DNA of 64,000 bases from Rhodotorula mucilaginosa (taxonomy: Eukaryota; Basidiomycota; Microbotryomycetes; Sporidiobolales; Sporidiobolaceae). This document shows, piece by piece, positions 48,326 to 60,431 of the stretch. The notes beneath the pieces were generated by a model. That model saw nothing but the letters and a program-made list of their open reading frames with translations. It was not told the DNA's origin and made no database searches. Position 1 is the stretch's first letter. The number at the start of each line of letters is the position of its first letter. Location of the stretch: positions 1,178,001 through 1,242,000 of the forward strand of contig CP137868.1 of NCBI GenBank assembly GCA_034406715.1, read 5' to 3'. Position numbers and translations under genes: made by a program.

Positions 48326-50248
48326 ATGGCTTTCAACGGGATGCCTCAGATCCCGAGCGTGTCGCAGGCTCAACTCGCCATCACGGCGACGCAATTCTCA
48401 TCGTTCGCGACTCCGGCCATCACCGTCCCGTTCCCGTCCGTCTACGCGGGCCAGACCCAGATCCCTTTCACCTTCTCGGCGACTCCGACCTACGCCGCGA
48501 CCCGCATCCCGACCACCCTCGGAGGTCAAGCCGCGACCGCCGGAGTCCACTCGATCAACTCGGAAGCGAGCGCCGCAGGGTACCGCACCCACGACTATGG
48601 CAACAACGGCGGGGGGTCAGGGTGGCCCGTCTGGGCGACGGCAGTCATCGCCACCGCGGGAGGGCTCGCCGTCATCCTCGTCGTCGTCGGCTTGCTCTGC
48701 TGGCGGCACCGGAAACGACAAAAGGCCAACAGGAGAGCGAACGCCCTCGCGGGAGCGCAAGGGCCACAGGGCTTCAAGGAGAGGAAAGACTTTTACAGAC
48801 AACCAGGCGGTGATGGTGGTCGTGGTGGCATGGCGGGCACAGGCGCGGCAATCGGCGGTGCGGCTGCACTCGGCGAGAAATCGAGACGGTCGCACCGTCC
48901 GCCGGCGGTCGACACGCAGGGTCCTGAAGGTCGACCGACGGCCTACGGTCAGGGCGACTATCCGATGCAACCCTATGCCAATGCTCCCACCCAGTCGACG
49001 CGTCCCGATCAGCCCATCACACCCACTCGTCCTACAAGCTTTGCCCAGCAGCAGCAATACTCGGCCGCTCCTCCTGGTTTCCCCGCCTACGTTCCCTTCA
49101 GGAACCACCAACGCGAAGACTCCGCCGGTTCCAACACCGGTTTGCTCCCGCCCGCGGCCGGGTTCGCCTACGGCGAAAACTCGCCGGACCACCATGGCGG
49201 GTGGGCGACCACCCCGCCTCGTCGTGCCCCGAACGACTATGCTGGCGACTCTCCTCATTCGCCGGCGCACTTGCTCGTCAACGGGAACGGGTACGGGAAC
49301 GGGTACGGGCAAGGGTACGGGTACAACGACACGCCGCGGTCGAGTACGACCGTATCGACTGGCGGGACGGGCGGCGACCCGTATCGCTGGGATCAGGATC
49401 CCGACTTGGCGGACCATATGCCCAACCCCGAAGAAGCGAGCGCGGCTCTCGGCAGAGCGATGATGGGAGGAGGAGGAGGAGGAGGAGGAGGAGGAGGAGG
49501 GTTCTCGCACGGGAATGAGGAGTATCATCATTCCTTGCCGGTTGCGTCGGGCGGCGGCGGCGGCGCTTCGACGAACCCGGCGGTCACGCCGGAGCGGCAT
49601 CACTTGCCGACGGGCTATCGGCTGAGCGCCGAGCAAGACGCGTCCGCATACGGCGCGAGGGCAGCCCCGGCCCAAGGAAGAGGAGGAGGCTCGATGGCCC
49701 TCGCGGCCGCATACGCTCATGCTGATCGCGCTCCATCGCCCACGAGTTACCCGCCTCCGGTCTCTCGCCCCCATTCGCGAAACGCGTCCCGCCCTCGCTC
49801 GGCGGCGGCCGCCGCGGCGCGCGACTCTGCGTACGAAGGCCGGAGATCCGTCACGCCTTCTTCTGCCGTGAGCGGTGGTCGGAGATCCGTGGATGGTTAC
49901 GAAGGAGGAGGAGGGTCGTCGTCGCGCGGCTCGTCTCGTCCACGGTCGGCGCAGCCGCCGGTCAGTCTCGCGCCACCCATCGCGCTACCGCGGAGGTCGC
50001 TCGATCAGCAGCAGCAATCGACGGGACGGCGCTCGCTCGACGCCGCACCGTCGCGACGACCGACGAGTCGGACTTCGAATTACCAGCAGCACCGCCGGAG
50101 CGCGTATGACCCGTCGTGGGATGACGCGTCCGTCTACTCGGATCAGCAGGACGCGGCCGTGCGATCGTCGACACCGAATGCGCTGGTGCAGCAGGCGGCC
50201 AACTTTGTTGGCAGGAGACCTAGCCGGTCCTATCGTCCGGCGCAGTGA
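48326..50248 (+). CDS. Single-pass membrane protein with long disordered cytoplasmic tail
   Basis: Not recognised as a named family. An intronless 640-residue frame, unusual here since almost every other gene is split. Residues 1-95 are Ser/Thr/Ala/Pro-rich and lack a classical N-terminal signal peptide. One membrane span, VWATAVIATAGGLAVILVVV, lies near residues 101-120 and is followed at once by basic residues (CWRHRKRQKANRR). The positive-inside rule puts the short N-terminus outside and the ~510-residue tail in the cytosol. The tail is low complexity: Gly-Tyr repeats (NGYGNGYGQGYGYND), a glycine run encoded by GGA repeats at 49464-49503, many Arg-Ser and Ser-Pro sites, and Gln runs. The topology resembles fungal Mid2/Axl2-like surface sensors, but no sequence motif supports a specific one. 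Confidence 0.75.
   Translation: MAFNGMPQIPSVSQAQLAITATQFSSFATPAITVPFPSVYAGQTQIPFTFSATPTYAATRIPTTLGGQAATAGVHSINSEASAAGYRTHDYGNNGGGSGWPVWATAVIATAGGLAVILVVVGLLCWRHRKRQKANRRANALAGAQGPQGFKERKDFYRQPGGDGGRGGMAGTGAAIGGAAALGEKSRRSHRPPAVDTQGPEGRPTAYGQGDYPMQPYANAPTQSTRPDQPITPTRPTSFAQQQQYSAAPPGFPAYVPFRNHQREDSAGSNTGLLPPAAGFAYGENSPDHHGGWATTPPRRAPNDYAGDSPHSPAHLLVNGNGYGNGYGQGYGYNDTPRSSTTVSTGGTGGDPYRWDQDPDLADHMPNPEEASAALGRAMMGGGGGGGGGGGGFSHGNEEYHHSLPVASGGGGGASTNPAVTPERHHLPTGYRLSAEQDASAYGARAAPAQGRGGGSMALAAAYAHADRAPSPTSYPPPVSRPHSRNASRPRSAAAAAARDSAYEGRRSVTPSSAVSGGRRSVDGYEGGGGSSSRGSSRPRSAQPPVSLAPPIALPRRSLDQQQQSTGRRSLDAAPSRRPTSRTSNYQQHRRSAYDPSWDDASVYSDQQDAAVRSSTPNALVQQAANFVGRRPSRSYRPAQ
49464..49503 (+). repeat. 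GGA microsatellite encoding poly-glycine
   Basis: About a dozen consecutive GGA codons within the cytoplasmic tail of the single-pass membrane protein. Confidence 0.9.
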
Positions 50249-50686
50249 TCGCTCGCCCGAAATTTGTACTACTTCTTCACGAACTTGTTGTTTCGATCTC
50301 GACCCCCTCCCTCTCTCCGACAGTAGACGTTAGAACCCATCTTGCAGATGTACGATTGCAACAGACACTTTGACGCCCCCCTCTTGAAATTTCTCGGACT
50401 TGCGGGTCGGCTGTCTGATGACAAGGACGGAGAGAGCGACTCCCTTGCTCCACTCACAACACCTTTTGCGCGAGAAAGAGCCAGAATGGTCAGACGTGCG
50501 CTCTTAGGAATCGCTGGATGCAGTGCTGACCCGCACGGCGGCCCTACACTCGCAGTCGACTCCCTCTCGCCGCCGACTCGGTTCGTCAGCCTTCGATCGC
50601 GCTTCATTCCTCTCAGAGCGCCGCGGACGCCTGTGCGAGGCTGCAGCGCGTGCCCCGGAGCTGACGAGCTTGAACGCCGCCTGCAG
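50249..50686. other. Intergenic / 5' region of RAD6 with unresolved first exon
   Basis: These 438 bases must contain the RAD6 promoter, start codon and first coding exon, since the first recognisable RAD6 exon begins at 50687 in mid-codon. I could not find a segment encoding the expected MS-x-x-A-R-R-R-L start followed by a donor in the right phase. Confidence 0.5.
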
Positions 50687-51502
50687 TGCGCGACTTTAAG
50701 CGGCTCCAGAGCGACCCTCCCGGCGGTATCTCGGGCGCACCCAGCCCTGACAACCTCATGGTCTGGAACGCAGTCATCTTCGGACCAGGTGAGTGACGTC
50801 AACTCTTGTCGGAGGATATGCGGCTCGTAGGCAGGCTTGGAGGAGACTGTCTGCGATCAAGCGCTCGGATGTCCGGAGACGTCTGTGTCGAGTGGGGCAG
50901 GCGACCCGGCTGGGCAGGATTTGCACACCTGTTGCGCATCCGATCGTGCACGTACAGGCCATACTATCATTGAAGCATGCATGCCGGCGCCCAAAAGGGA
51001 TTCGAAACGCTGACGAACGCCACCCCGTCCTTTTCCGTCCTTTGTCCTTACACAATCATGCGGCAGCCGACACCCCCTTCGAAGACGGCACCTTCCGCCT
51101 CGTCCTGACCTTTGACGAATCGTACCCGAACAAGCCGCCCGTCGTCAAGTTCATCTCGAAGATGTTTCACCCCAACGTCTACGCCAACGGAGAACTGTGC
51201 CTCGACATTTTGCAGAACCGTTGGTCGCCGACGTATGACGTCGCGGCTATCTTGACTTCGATTCAGAGTCTGCTGCATGACCCGAATCCAAACAGGTGCG
51301 GAGATTCACCATCGTGACTTTGAGGGCGAGCTGTGGTTGACATGTTTCTCCCTGGCCTGACCTTTGCGTGTCTGTGATCTCGTCGAACAGCCCCGCCAAC
51401 GTCGAAGCCGCGACTCTGTATCGCGACAACAACAAGGACTACGTCAAGCGCGTCCGCGCGACGGTCGAGCAATCCTGGGTCGACGAGGACATCCCGATCT
51501 GA
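50687..51502 (+). CDS. RAD6: Ubiquitin-conjugating enzyme Rad6 (E2), 5' exon not resolved
   Basis: E2 enzyme that monoubiquitinates histone H2B and PCNA and serves the N-degron pathway in nucleus and cytosol. Exons 50687-50788, 51067-51295 and 51391-51502 encode [71 protein letters not shown], then the active-site block [19 protein letters not shown] with its catalytic Cys in [25 protein letters not shown] and [20 protein letters not shown] complete the fold. The ending has no acidic tail, unlike S. cerevisiae Rad6 and like most other fungi. About eight N-terminal residues are missing. One formally consistent upstream exon (ATG at 50487, donor at 50523) would encode a non-canonical start and is not convincing. 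The intron 50789-51066 is 278 nt, long for this window. Confidence 0.88.
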
Positions 51503-52198
51503 TCATCTCCTCGCGCGCCTTTCTTTCCGCCTCTCGCTCTCTCCCTCTCCCTATCCTGTCCTGACGTATATCTCTGCATCATATCCCTCCGAATGACCCG
51601 TTTCCCCTTGTTCTTCGTTGTAGCATCTATCGCCTTTTCTCTGTCTGGCCTGGCCTCTCTCTCTCTCTCTCTCACATGTCTGATACGATCAACTAGCAAA
51701 TGATTCGCTCCACCGTCTCCAAAAGCATGGCACAAGAAGGTCCGCGCGGGGGCGAGCGTAGGTACTTTTCAGGTGTTACAGACTGCGATGATTTGATGGG
51801 GAGGAAGGGAGAGACAGGAAGGGGCGCGGGTCGACGTCGGCTTGGGACGATGGCAATAGACAGGGGTGATGGGAGATCAGAAAGTCGGCTCTGAGGGGGG
51901 TGGGGGTCGAGAACGAGGTAAGAGAGAGAGCATTAGGCGAGCTGGAGGATGAGATGGCAAGAAGGGAGGGTATAGGAGCGCCATCTTCCGCGCCTGCGCC
52001 GGAGTGGCGAGGTTGCGAACAGGGTATGGCGTGGGGTATCTTAGGAAGAAGGAGGTAGACGACGAGCTTGGAAGGCGGGCGAACAGATTTAGTCGTCGTC
52101 GCCTCGGGGCGGCGAGTCTCGCGAAGAGGGAAGAGGCACTCGCAAACGTCCGCACCAGCGTGCGACTCAAAGGAGTATCTCGCATGCGCAGATAGGAC
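51503..52198. other. Convergent intergenic region
   Basis: 3' flanks of RAD6 (+) and DGK1 (-). A (CT)n microsatellite lies at about 51653-51673. Open frames here are low complexity and do not look like genes. Confidence 0.5.
51653..51673. repeat. (CT)n dinucleotide microsatellite
   Basis: About ten CT units in the non-coding region between RAD6 and DGK1. Confidence 0.85.
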
Positions 52199-53792
52199 CT
52201 AACCGAGGACTGCAAGGTGAAGATAGTGCGGTCAGCAGACGCACTTTCGTCACAACAATACGTATCCGACGGAAGCCAAATGATCGACAGTTCGGGAATA
52301 CGCAAGCACGATGAGTGCCTGGTCCGCCGACTGACCATACATGCTGAGCCAGCAGAAGAATCCAAAGAGAACGGGCAAGCTCAGGTTGTCGTCAAAGCCG
52401 AAAAAGTCGATGGCCTGCGCAGATGGCCGAGGAGGGGCAAGTTTCGATATCAGTTTGGCAATTCCGTAACCTGCGCCGAAACGTCGGCCGTGTCCACTCA
52501 CCTCTGCGAGCCCGGCTGTGAGGCCGTTGACGACGACCAGTGTCCGGATGTCGAGCGTGCTGCCGGATGAGTCCGGCCAGGTAAGCGGCCTTCTTTTCGG
52601 TCCAGGGCACGCTGAAAACAGCGCAGAAGCACGGTCTCACCTTTGCGGGTTCGGCAACCGCTTCAAGCCCCAACTGGCCCACGGGTCCGGATTCGGTTTC
52701 CCCTTCCAACCACTCTGCAACCTCGCCGCGACCCAACTGACATCGGCCTCGTCCCCGCGCGCGGCAAACTTGGTCCAGAAGACGTAGCTCGCCGTCATGC
52801 CGACCAGGACGGCGGCCGTCGTGCCCGCGAGGGATTTTTTCGCGCCAAAGAGGCGGCCTGAGAAGGGCAGGGGAGGCGTGAAACGACCAAAGAGGCGGCC
52901 AAAGACTGAGGCCGACGTGTCGCACAGCGAGAGCATAATGATCGACAGGACCGCAATGTCTGCGCGCACAGTTCAGAGTGAAGTGGTCAGCTCAGAAGCT
53001 CCCTTTCTGGAAGATCGGGGACTGCAGACGAAAGTTGTCTTTCGTCCCGACCAGCGAAAAGTGTGCGAGGAAAGCGAGCCGACTCACCTCGAGGGTAGAA
53101 CGACAGGCACCACACGACGCCCACGAGGTAGTAGATCGTTCCATTCACCGCATCTGCCACGCTCGACAAGAGGTCAGTTGAGGGGTCAAGCCCTGCTTGC
53201 GTCGCGCGAGACCTACGTCGTTCAGATTCTCGCTGCAGGTCAGAAGAATCCTCAAGTCAGGACTCCAATTCTTCGGACAGTCTCTGGTCAAGAGCGACCT
53301 ACCATAAAGTAGCCGAGGGCATCCTCGTACGCGCGTTCGAACCACGCGAACCTGAAGCGGAGCAAGTCTGCAGTCGCGATCACGAGGGTCGCCGCTCCGA
53401 GGACGGTAATCAGGGTGACGAGGTTCGGGTGCGAGAGCCAGAGCCAGAGTACGAGTCCGGCAATGGACGAATGCAGCAGCTTGCGAGGGATCTTTGATCG
53501 GCCACACGATATGCGCACACACAGTCTTGAATGGATCAGCTTTTGCGTCAGGGCGAAACGAGAGAAACGGGCTGTGCGCGTACCTCGAGGCTGCGGGAAG
53601 GGACACGGGGTCAATAAATACCGCTATAAATCCTCTTGGAAGCAGACAGACTAACCCAGATCTCCACCTGCCGCGGTCGACGCGGTCCGGCGTCCGAGGC
53701 ACCTTGAGCGGCGCCTCTGCCGCCTTGTCTTCGCCCGTCGCCTGCCCGTTCTGCAGCCGCGAAGTAGCAGTCCGTTGCCGTAATGATGCCAT
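52199..53792 (-). CDS. DGK1: CTP-dependent diacylglycerol kinase (Dgk1/Hsd1 type)
   Basis: ER/nuclear-envelope integral membrane kinase of the CTP-transferase family, phosphorylating diacylglycerol to phosphatidate and so opposing the Pah1 phosphatase in the balance between membrane lipid and triacylglycerol. A disordered N-terminus (MASLRQRTATSRLQNGQATG) precedes the membrane domain: LLHSSIAGLVLWLWLS, LVTLITVLGAATLVIATADL, LRFRFAWFERAYEDALGYFM, then DAVNGTIYYLVGVVWCLSF and DIAVLSIIMLSLCDTSASVF. The family signature CDTSASVFGRLFGR and the basic loop GAKKSLAGTTAAVLVGM mark the CTP-binding region. AIDFFGFDDNLSLPVLFGFF is near the end. The final exon as placed adds only VLG before TAG at 52199; reading through the donor instead would end at 52250. 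The gene matters for lipid storage if the host is an oleaginous yeast. Confidence 0.88.
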
Positions 53793-54361
53793 GCCTGTGC
53801 TCTCGTCTGTCTCGCTCGCGAGTGGAGCAAGCGGTGAGGCGGAAAGCTGAGATGAGGGCGACTCGGTCGCGTGTGAAAGTCCCGAATTATCCGCGCGACG
53901 TTGGGAAAGGGAGGGCCATAGAGACAGCAAAAGAGTCACAATGAAGAACATGCATACGAAAACACATTGCATTGCGAGTCTTGCCCCCTTTTTGGATTGT
54001 GAGGAACTCTTTTTGAAACACCATTAGCTGTCGAGGAGGAGCGGGGAGGAGAGGATCATGGCGGGAGGATGAGAGGGGAGGGAAACTATCGAATACAAAA
54101 CGCGTATCACGGTCTATCGTGATACGCGCGAACGGAGGTGTGAAAGTGGAGGATTCAGAGTAGAACGACAAGGGGAAACGAGTTGCGAAGGGAGGCGGAG
54201 GGAGTTGTGCGTGTGGTCTCTTGAGGTTCCGAGGAGATCACAGAGACCGCTCGGGAACTCCGAGAGAGGGCCAAACACATCTCGTCCAGCCTCGGGATGC
54301 AAATGCGAGGGTGGAGAAGAAAAAGGGAAACTCAAGATTGGCGTGACGGGTTTCGTCGCGC
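53793..54361. other. Intergenic: DGK1 upstream region and HSP60 3' flank
   Basis: The 569 bases lie between two minus-strand genes. They contain the DGK1 promoter and probably the HSP60 terminator. Nothing specific was identified. Confidence 0.4.
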
Positions 54362-56940
<2,579 letters not shown>

Positions 56941-57505
56941 AGCACAAACACATACACCGGCTCTCTCTCTCTCCGCAGCATTTATGTTCCAATCATTCTC
57001 TCCTCTCTGTCGTCGGTGGTTCTCGCCTCTTCTACTCATCCCCCACTCGCAATCGCATCTTAATTCCTTATGGTTGATTCACTCGGGATTACCTATGACC
57101 GGACCAGCTCATTTAGCTCGAGAGAGAGTCTGCAGGGCGTCAGCGGAGGGCGAGCCGGACGGGCGAGAGAGGGCTATCCGCGACACGGGCAGAAACGAGC
57201 GACCGGCGAGCTGTCGCGCCTTCAATTCCTCGGAACAACTCAATGACCATTCCATGTTCCTCGCATGGTCAGCGTGCAGTCGGGAAACACCTGGCAAGGA
57301 CGTGGTGCTGGCGCGATCCGGGAAAACAAAAAGAGAAACGTCGCCACCGATAGCACAGCAGACGATCTGTAATATTCAGAGGGCCCTTTTTTGCGCATGA
57401 ACTGAAAGTCTCGTGGGAGGAGAAGACACCAAGCTACAAAGCGGGGGAGACCTCGAACACACGGCGCCTTGGGAGGGGTGAGGGGTACGGTATGGAGAGG
57501 TGTTT
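56941..57505. other. Convergent intergenic region
   Basis: 3' flanks of HSP10 (+) and the aminotransferase (-) over 565 bases. The HSP10 frame's downstream continuation is open but has no recognisable product. No gene was assigned. Confidence 0.45.
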
Positions 57506-60297
57506 TTACCGCTTCAAGTCCCGACCGATCACTTCTTCGAGTCGGGTTCCCTCGGCGATGAGTTTCGAGACCCGTTTGATGAGCCGCTCGATCCCGTCGA
57601 GGCCTATAATTTCGTCAAGGGGCATCGAATATAGCGCATGAGGTGGGAAAGGAAGGAAGGGAAAGGGAGGGAGAGAGGGTGGTCAGTCTTCGGAGAAAGA
57701 GGGAGCGGGAACTTGAAGAAGAAGAAGAAGAACGATGCTAGGGCGTAATGTAGACCAGGGGAAAGAAGGGAAACCACATGAGCGCTGGCTGGCTGTACGT
57801 ACCGCGCTTGATCTCTTCCATCGGAGGTCCGAACGAGAGCCGGACAAAGTGGTCGCACGGCGCGTCGAGCAAGTTGCGGCTGTGGGTGGGGGAACCGGCC
57901 AGGTGGTCCTCACGATCAGTTCTGGCACAAGAGGGTGCACGGCCCGCATGCGAGAAGAGTTCTGTTGACGAACCGGTGGGACGGATCTGTTCATGTCCAG
58001 TTCCCGTAAAGGAGAGGTCAGCATTTCTTTGGTTACTTCTTGAGGTCTGGAACTAGAGTGACTTACTCAGGTCAAAGAATTGGCCGGGACTGAACCCGCG
58101 CGACGGAAATGATGACACCGTCAGCTCGGTTCACTGGACCAGGAAAGGATCCGAGACGATACCACCGCTCAGAAAAAGGGAACGGGTAGAGACTCACACG
58201 ACAATGACTTTTTCCTTGAGCGCTTCCTCGAAAAAGACCAACCCGCTATTCAGCGGCGCCGGCAACGCGCTCAAATCCAACCACACGTAAAACGTCGCCT
58301 GCGGGGGGTTCCACACCTCGAACCCGATCTCTTTCAACCGCTGGACGACAAAGTCTCGTTTCTCGCGAAAGACGCGTTGGAGGACGAGGCGCTCCGAGTG
58401 GACGAAGGAGGGGTCGAGGAGCGGGATGGCGGCGACTTGGAGGGGGTGGGGGGCGCCGCCGTCGAGGAAGGAACCGCTTTGCCCGAGGGCGGTGATGAGC
58501 GATTCGGGTCCGACCACCCTGTGTGAGCGTGTTCGTCGTCGTCAGCGTCGCGTGGTCCGGTGCCGGGAGGGGGGCTCACGGACGGAGGGCGGAGCCGGGA
58601 GATTCCGAATTCCGAGCAGTCTGAACGGGCAGGGCTTACCAACAGACGCGCCAACCCGGGAGCCTCCAACATTTTGTGAGTCCCCCAATGAGGACAACGT
58701 TGTCCGACTCGACGTCTTCGACGAACTCGGCCGCCGAGACTTGAGCCCCTTCGCCCAAATCGTAAATGTACTGCTCGTAAAACTCGTCCAAGATCATCGT
58801 CGTCCCCTTTCTCGACAGTTCGACCATACGCTTCAAGTCCTCGCCGTGGATGACTTGACCGGTCGGGTTGTGCGGGTTCGAGAGGAACAAGGCCGAGATG
58901 CCCATGTCGTGAATCATTTGTTCCAACCCGTCGACCGAGAGGTGGTAGCCGTGTTCGGGTTTGAGGACGGACGGGACGGGGACGATCCGCTTGAAGGCCG
59001 CGAGCATTTGGTCGTAGCTCGTGTATTCCGGGATGCTGTCGAGCCAGAGGGAGGTTATTCTCCTCGTCCGCTTCCGCAAAGGGGCGAAATCGGGTCACGC
59101 ACGTGTACGCGACAAAGACGTCGCCGATCACCGCAGCGACGCGAGTCAGGCCAGCTCGTCTGCGGTAAGAGGATCAGCTTGTCGATCTGGTCCGAGGGGA
59201 CACGAACTTGGCGCCTACCCTCCGGGAACGATGCAAACATTCCGGTACGTGCTGCGGGTAGCGAGCACCGTTAGTTGCTATCGAGTCTCTCAGAACACAA
59301 GAGGTCATGGAGGCACGCACTACTGGCTGTCCTTGCCCTGGCGGTAAGTCTCGTTGTAGTACTTTGCCACCGCCTCTCTCAGCGCTTTGACTCCCGTCGT
59401 CGGCGCGTACTCGTTGACGTCTTCGCCCGCGAGCGCAGACAATTCCGAGAGTGAGATATTGTCCGGACGCGGGGCACCTCCTGGTAAGTGGCCGGCTGTG
59501 AGGTGCGAGAGGCGTGGTCAGCTGCGCTGACCCGATTTTGGGGGTAAGAATCGATTTACTTTCGGGAGCTCCTTGACCCTGTGTGGAGCGCAGAGTCAGT
59601 CTACAGTGACTCAGGTGCTGATATTCTCGAGCAGGAATCAACGTACGAAGTTGGCCCACTGAAGTGCGCAGAGACGGAAGGAGGTTAGCCAAAGTTCTTT
59701 CAGGTCTCGCGAAAAGACGCGGCAGACGAACCCCGTCTCCGCCCGGTTTGAAGCCGTTCGCCGTTGCACGGTCCGTAACGTAGATCACGCCCGTAGCGCC
59801 GGGAGGGCTAATTCCGGCGACGTCGTGTTGCGACTTCTTGCCTCCCTTCTGTTCATGACCCGGAACTGCAGAGGGGAAGCGGGAAAAAGAAAAGAGTGCG
59901 TTCGGAGTGAACGCGCACCGATTGCTCGTCAATGCCCGCACCAATGCGATTGTGTACAACCTCCCTCTTCCCCCTCGATTCTTATTGGGCTGCGAGTGAA
60001 GAGAGCCTCCCAATTTTAGGCCGAGAGCGAGAAAAGTGACGACTAACCGGAGCGGAAAAGCTGCAGAGGAATCGCAGGTCAGCAAGGGAAGCAGGCGGAA
60101 GAGAGGCAGGGACTCACTCTGTGTGCCTCGCTGTTCTCTTCGCCTGTCCGCCCGAGAGGGAGAGCGAAGGATGGAGAACTGATCAGTTCGGATGGACCGG
60201 CGGGATGTGAGGGCAAGAGAGTCGGTGCGGACTTGCTTCCTTTCGGTTCTGCGCGTTCGGCGAGGGCTTTGAGGTGACTGGCCGGGCTCTCTGTCAT
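57506..60297 (-). CDS. PLP-dependent aminotransferase, class I/II (fold type I)
   Basis: Aminotransferase of the aspartate aminotransferase fold. The start MTESPASHLKALAERAEPKG is at 60297; many short exons follow. Visible blocks are ATGVIYVTDRATANGFKPGG, ANFGQGAPETGHLPGGAPRP, VNEYAPTTGVKALREAVAKY, RNVCIVPGGRAGLTRVAAVI, EYTSYDQMLAAFKRIVPV, the cofactor-site FLSNPHNPTGQVI, TMILDEFYEQYIYD (Asp/Tyr contacts to PLP), LTKCWRLPGWRVCW with the Schiff-base lysine in LTK, and ATFYVWLDLSALP. The C-terminal helix GLDGIERLIKRVSRLIAEG ends at KR before the TAA at 57506. One exon, 59658-59647, is only 12 nt and encodes WANF, which the conserved WANFGQGAP context requires. The substrate is not evident; fungal relatives are annotated as aspartate or kynurenine-type aminotransferases. 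Divergent from the DUF4211 gene, 134 bp between starts. Confidence 0.88.
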
Positions 60298-60431
60298 GCT
60301 TGCGTGGCTTTACGAGGTGTAGAGCGTGTCGAGTGGGCCAACCCGCAAAATGGCGCCCCGCCTGCCTTTCGTTCGACTCTCTCCGTCATCGCTCACTCAC
60401 TCGCTCGGGCTCGCCGGAGCAACGGATTGCG
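60298..60431. promoter_or_regulatory. Very short divergent promoter, aminotransferase / DUF4211 gene
   Basis: Only 134 bp lie between the two start codons, so the genes must share or overlap promoter elements, or one 5' UTR begins inside the other's leader. No motif was identified. Confidence 0.5.

Noticed and set aside
51877-52365. 162-codon minus-strand frame past the DGK1 end
   Set aside because: It overlaps DGK1's terminal intron in another frame and is Ser/Pro/Arg-rich low complexity.
57109-57297. Short frames downstream of HSP10
   Set aside because: No conserved features; consistent with 3' UTR and spacer sequence between convergent genes.
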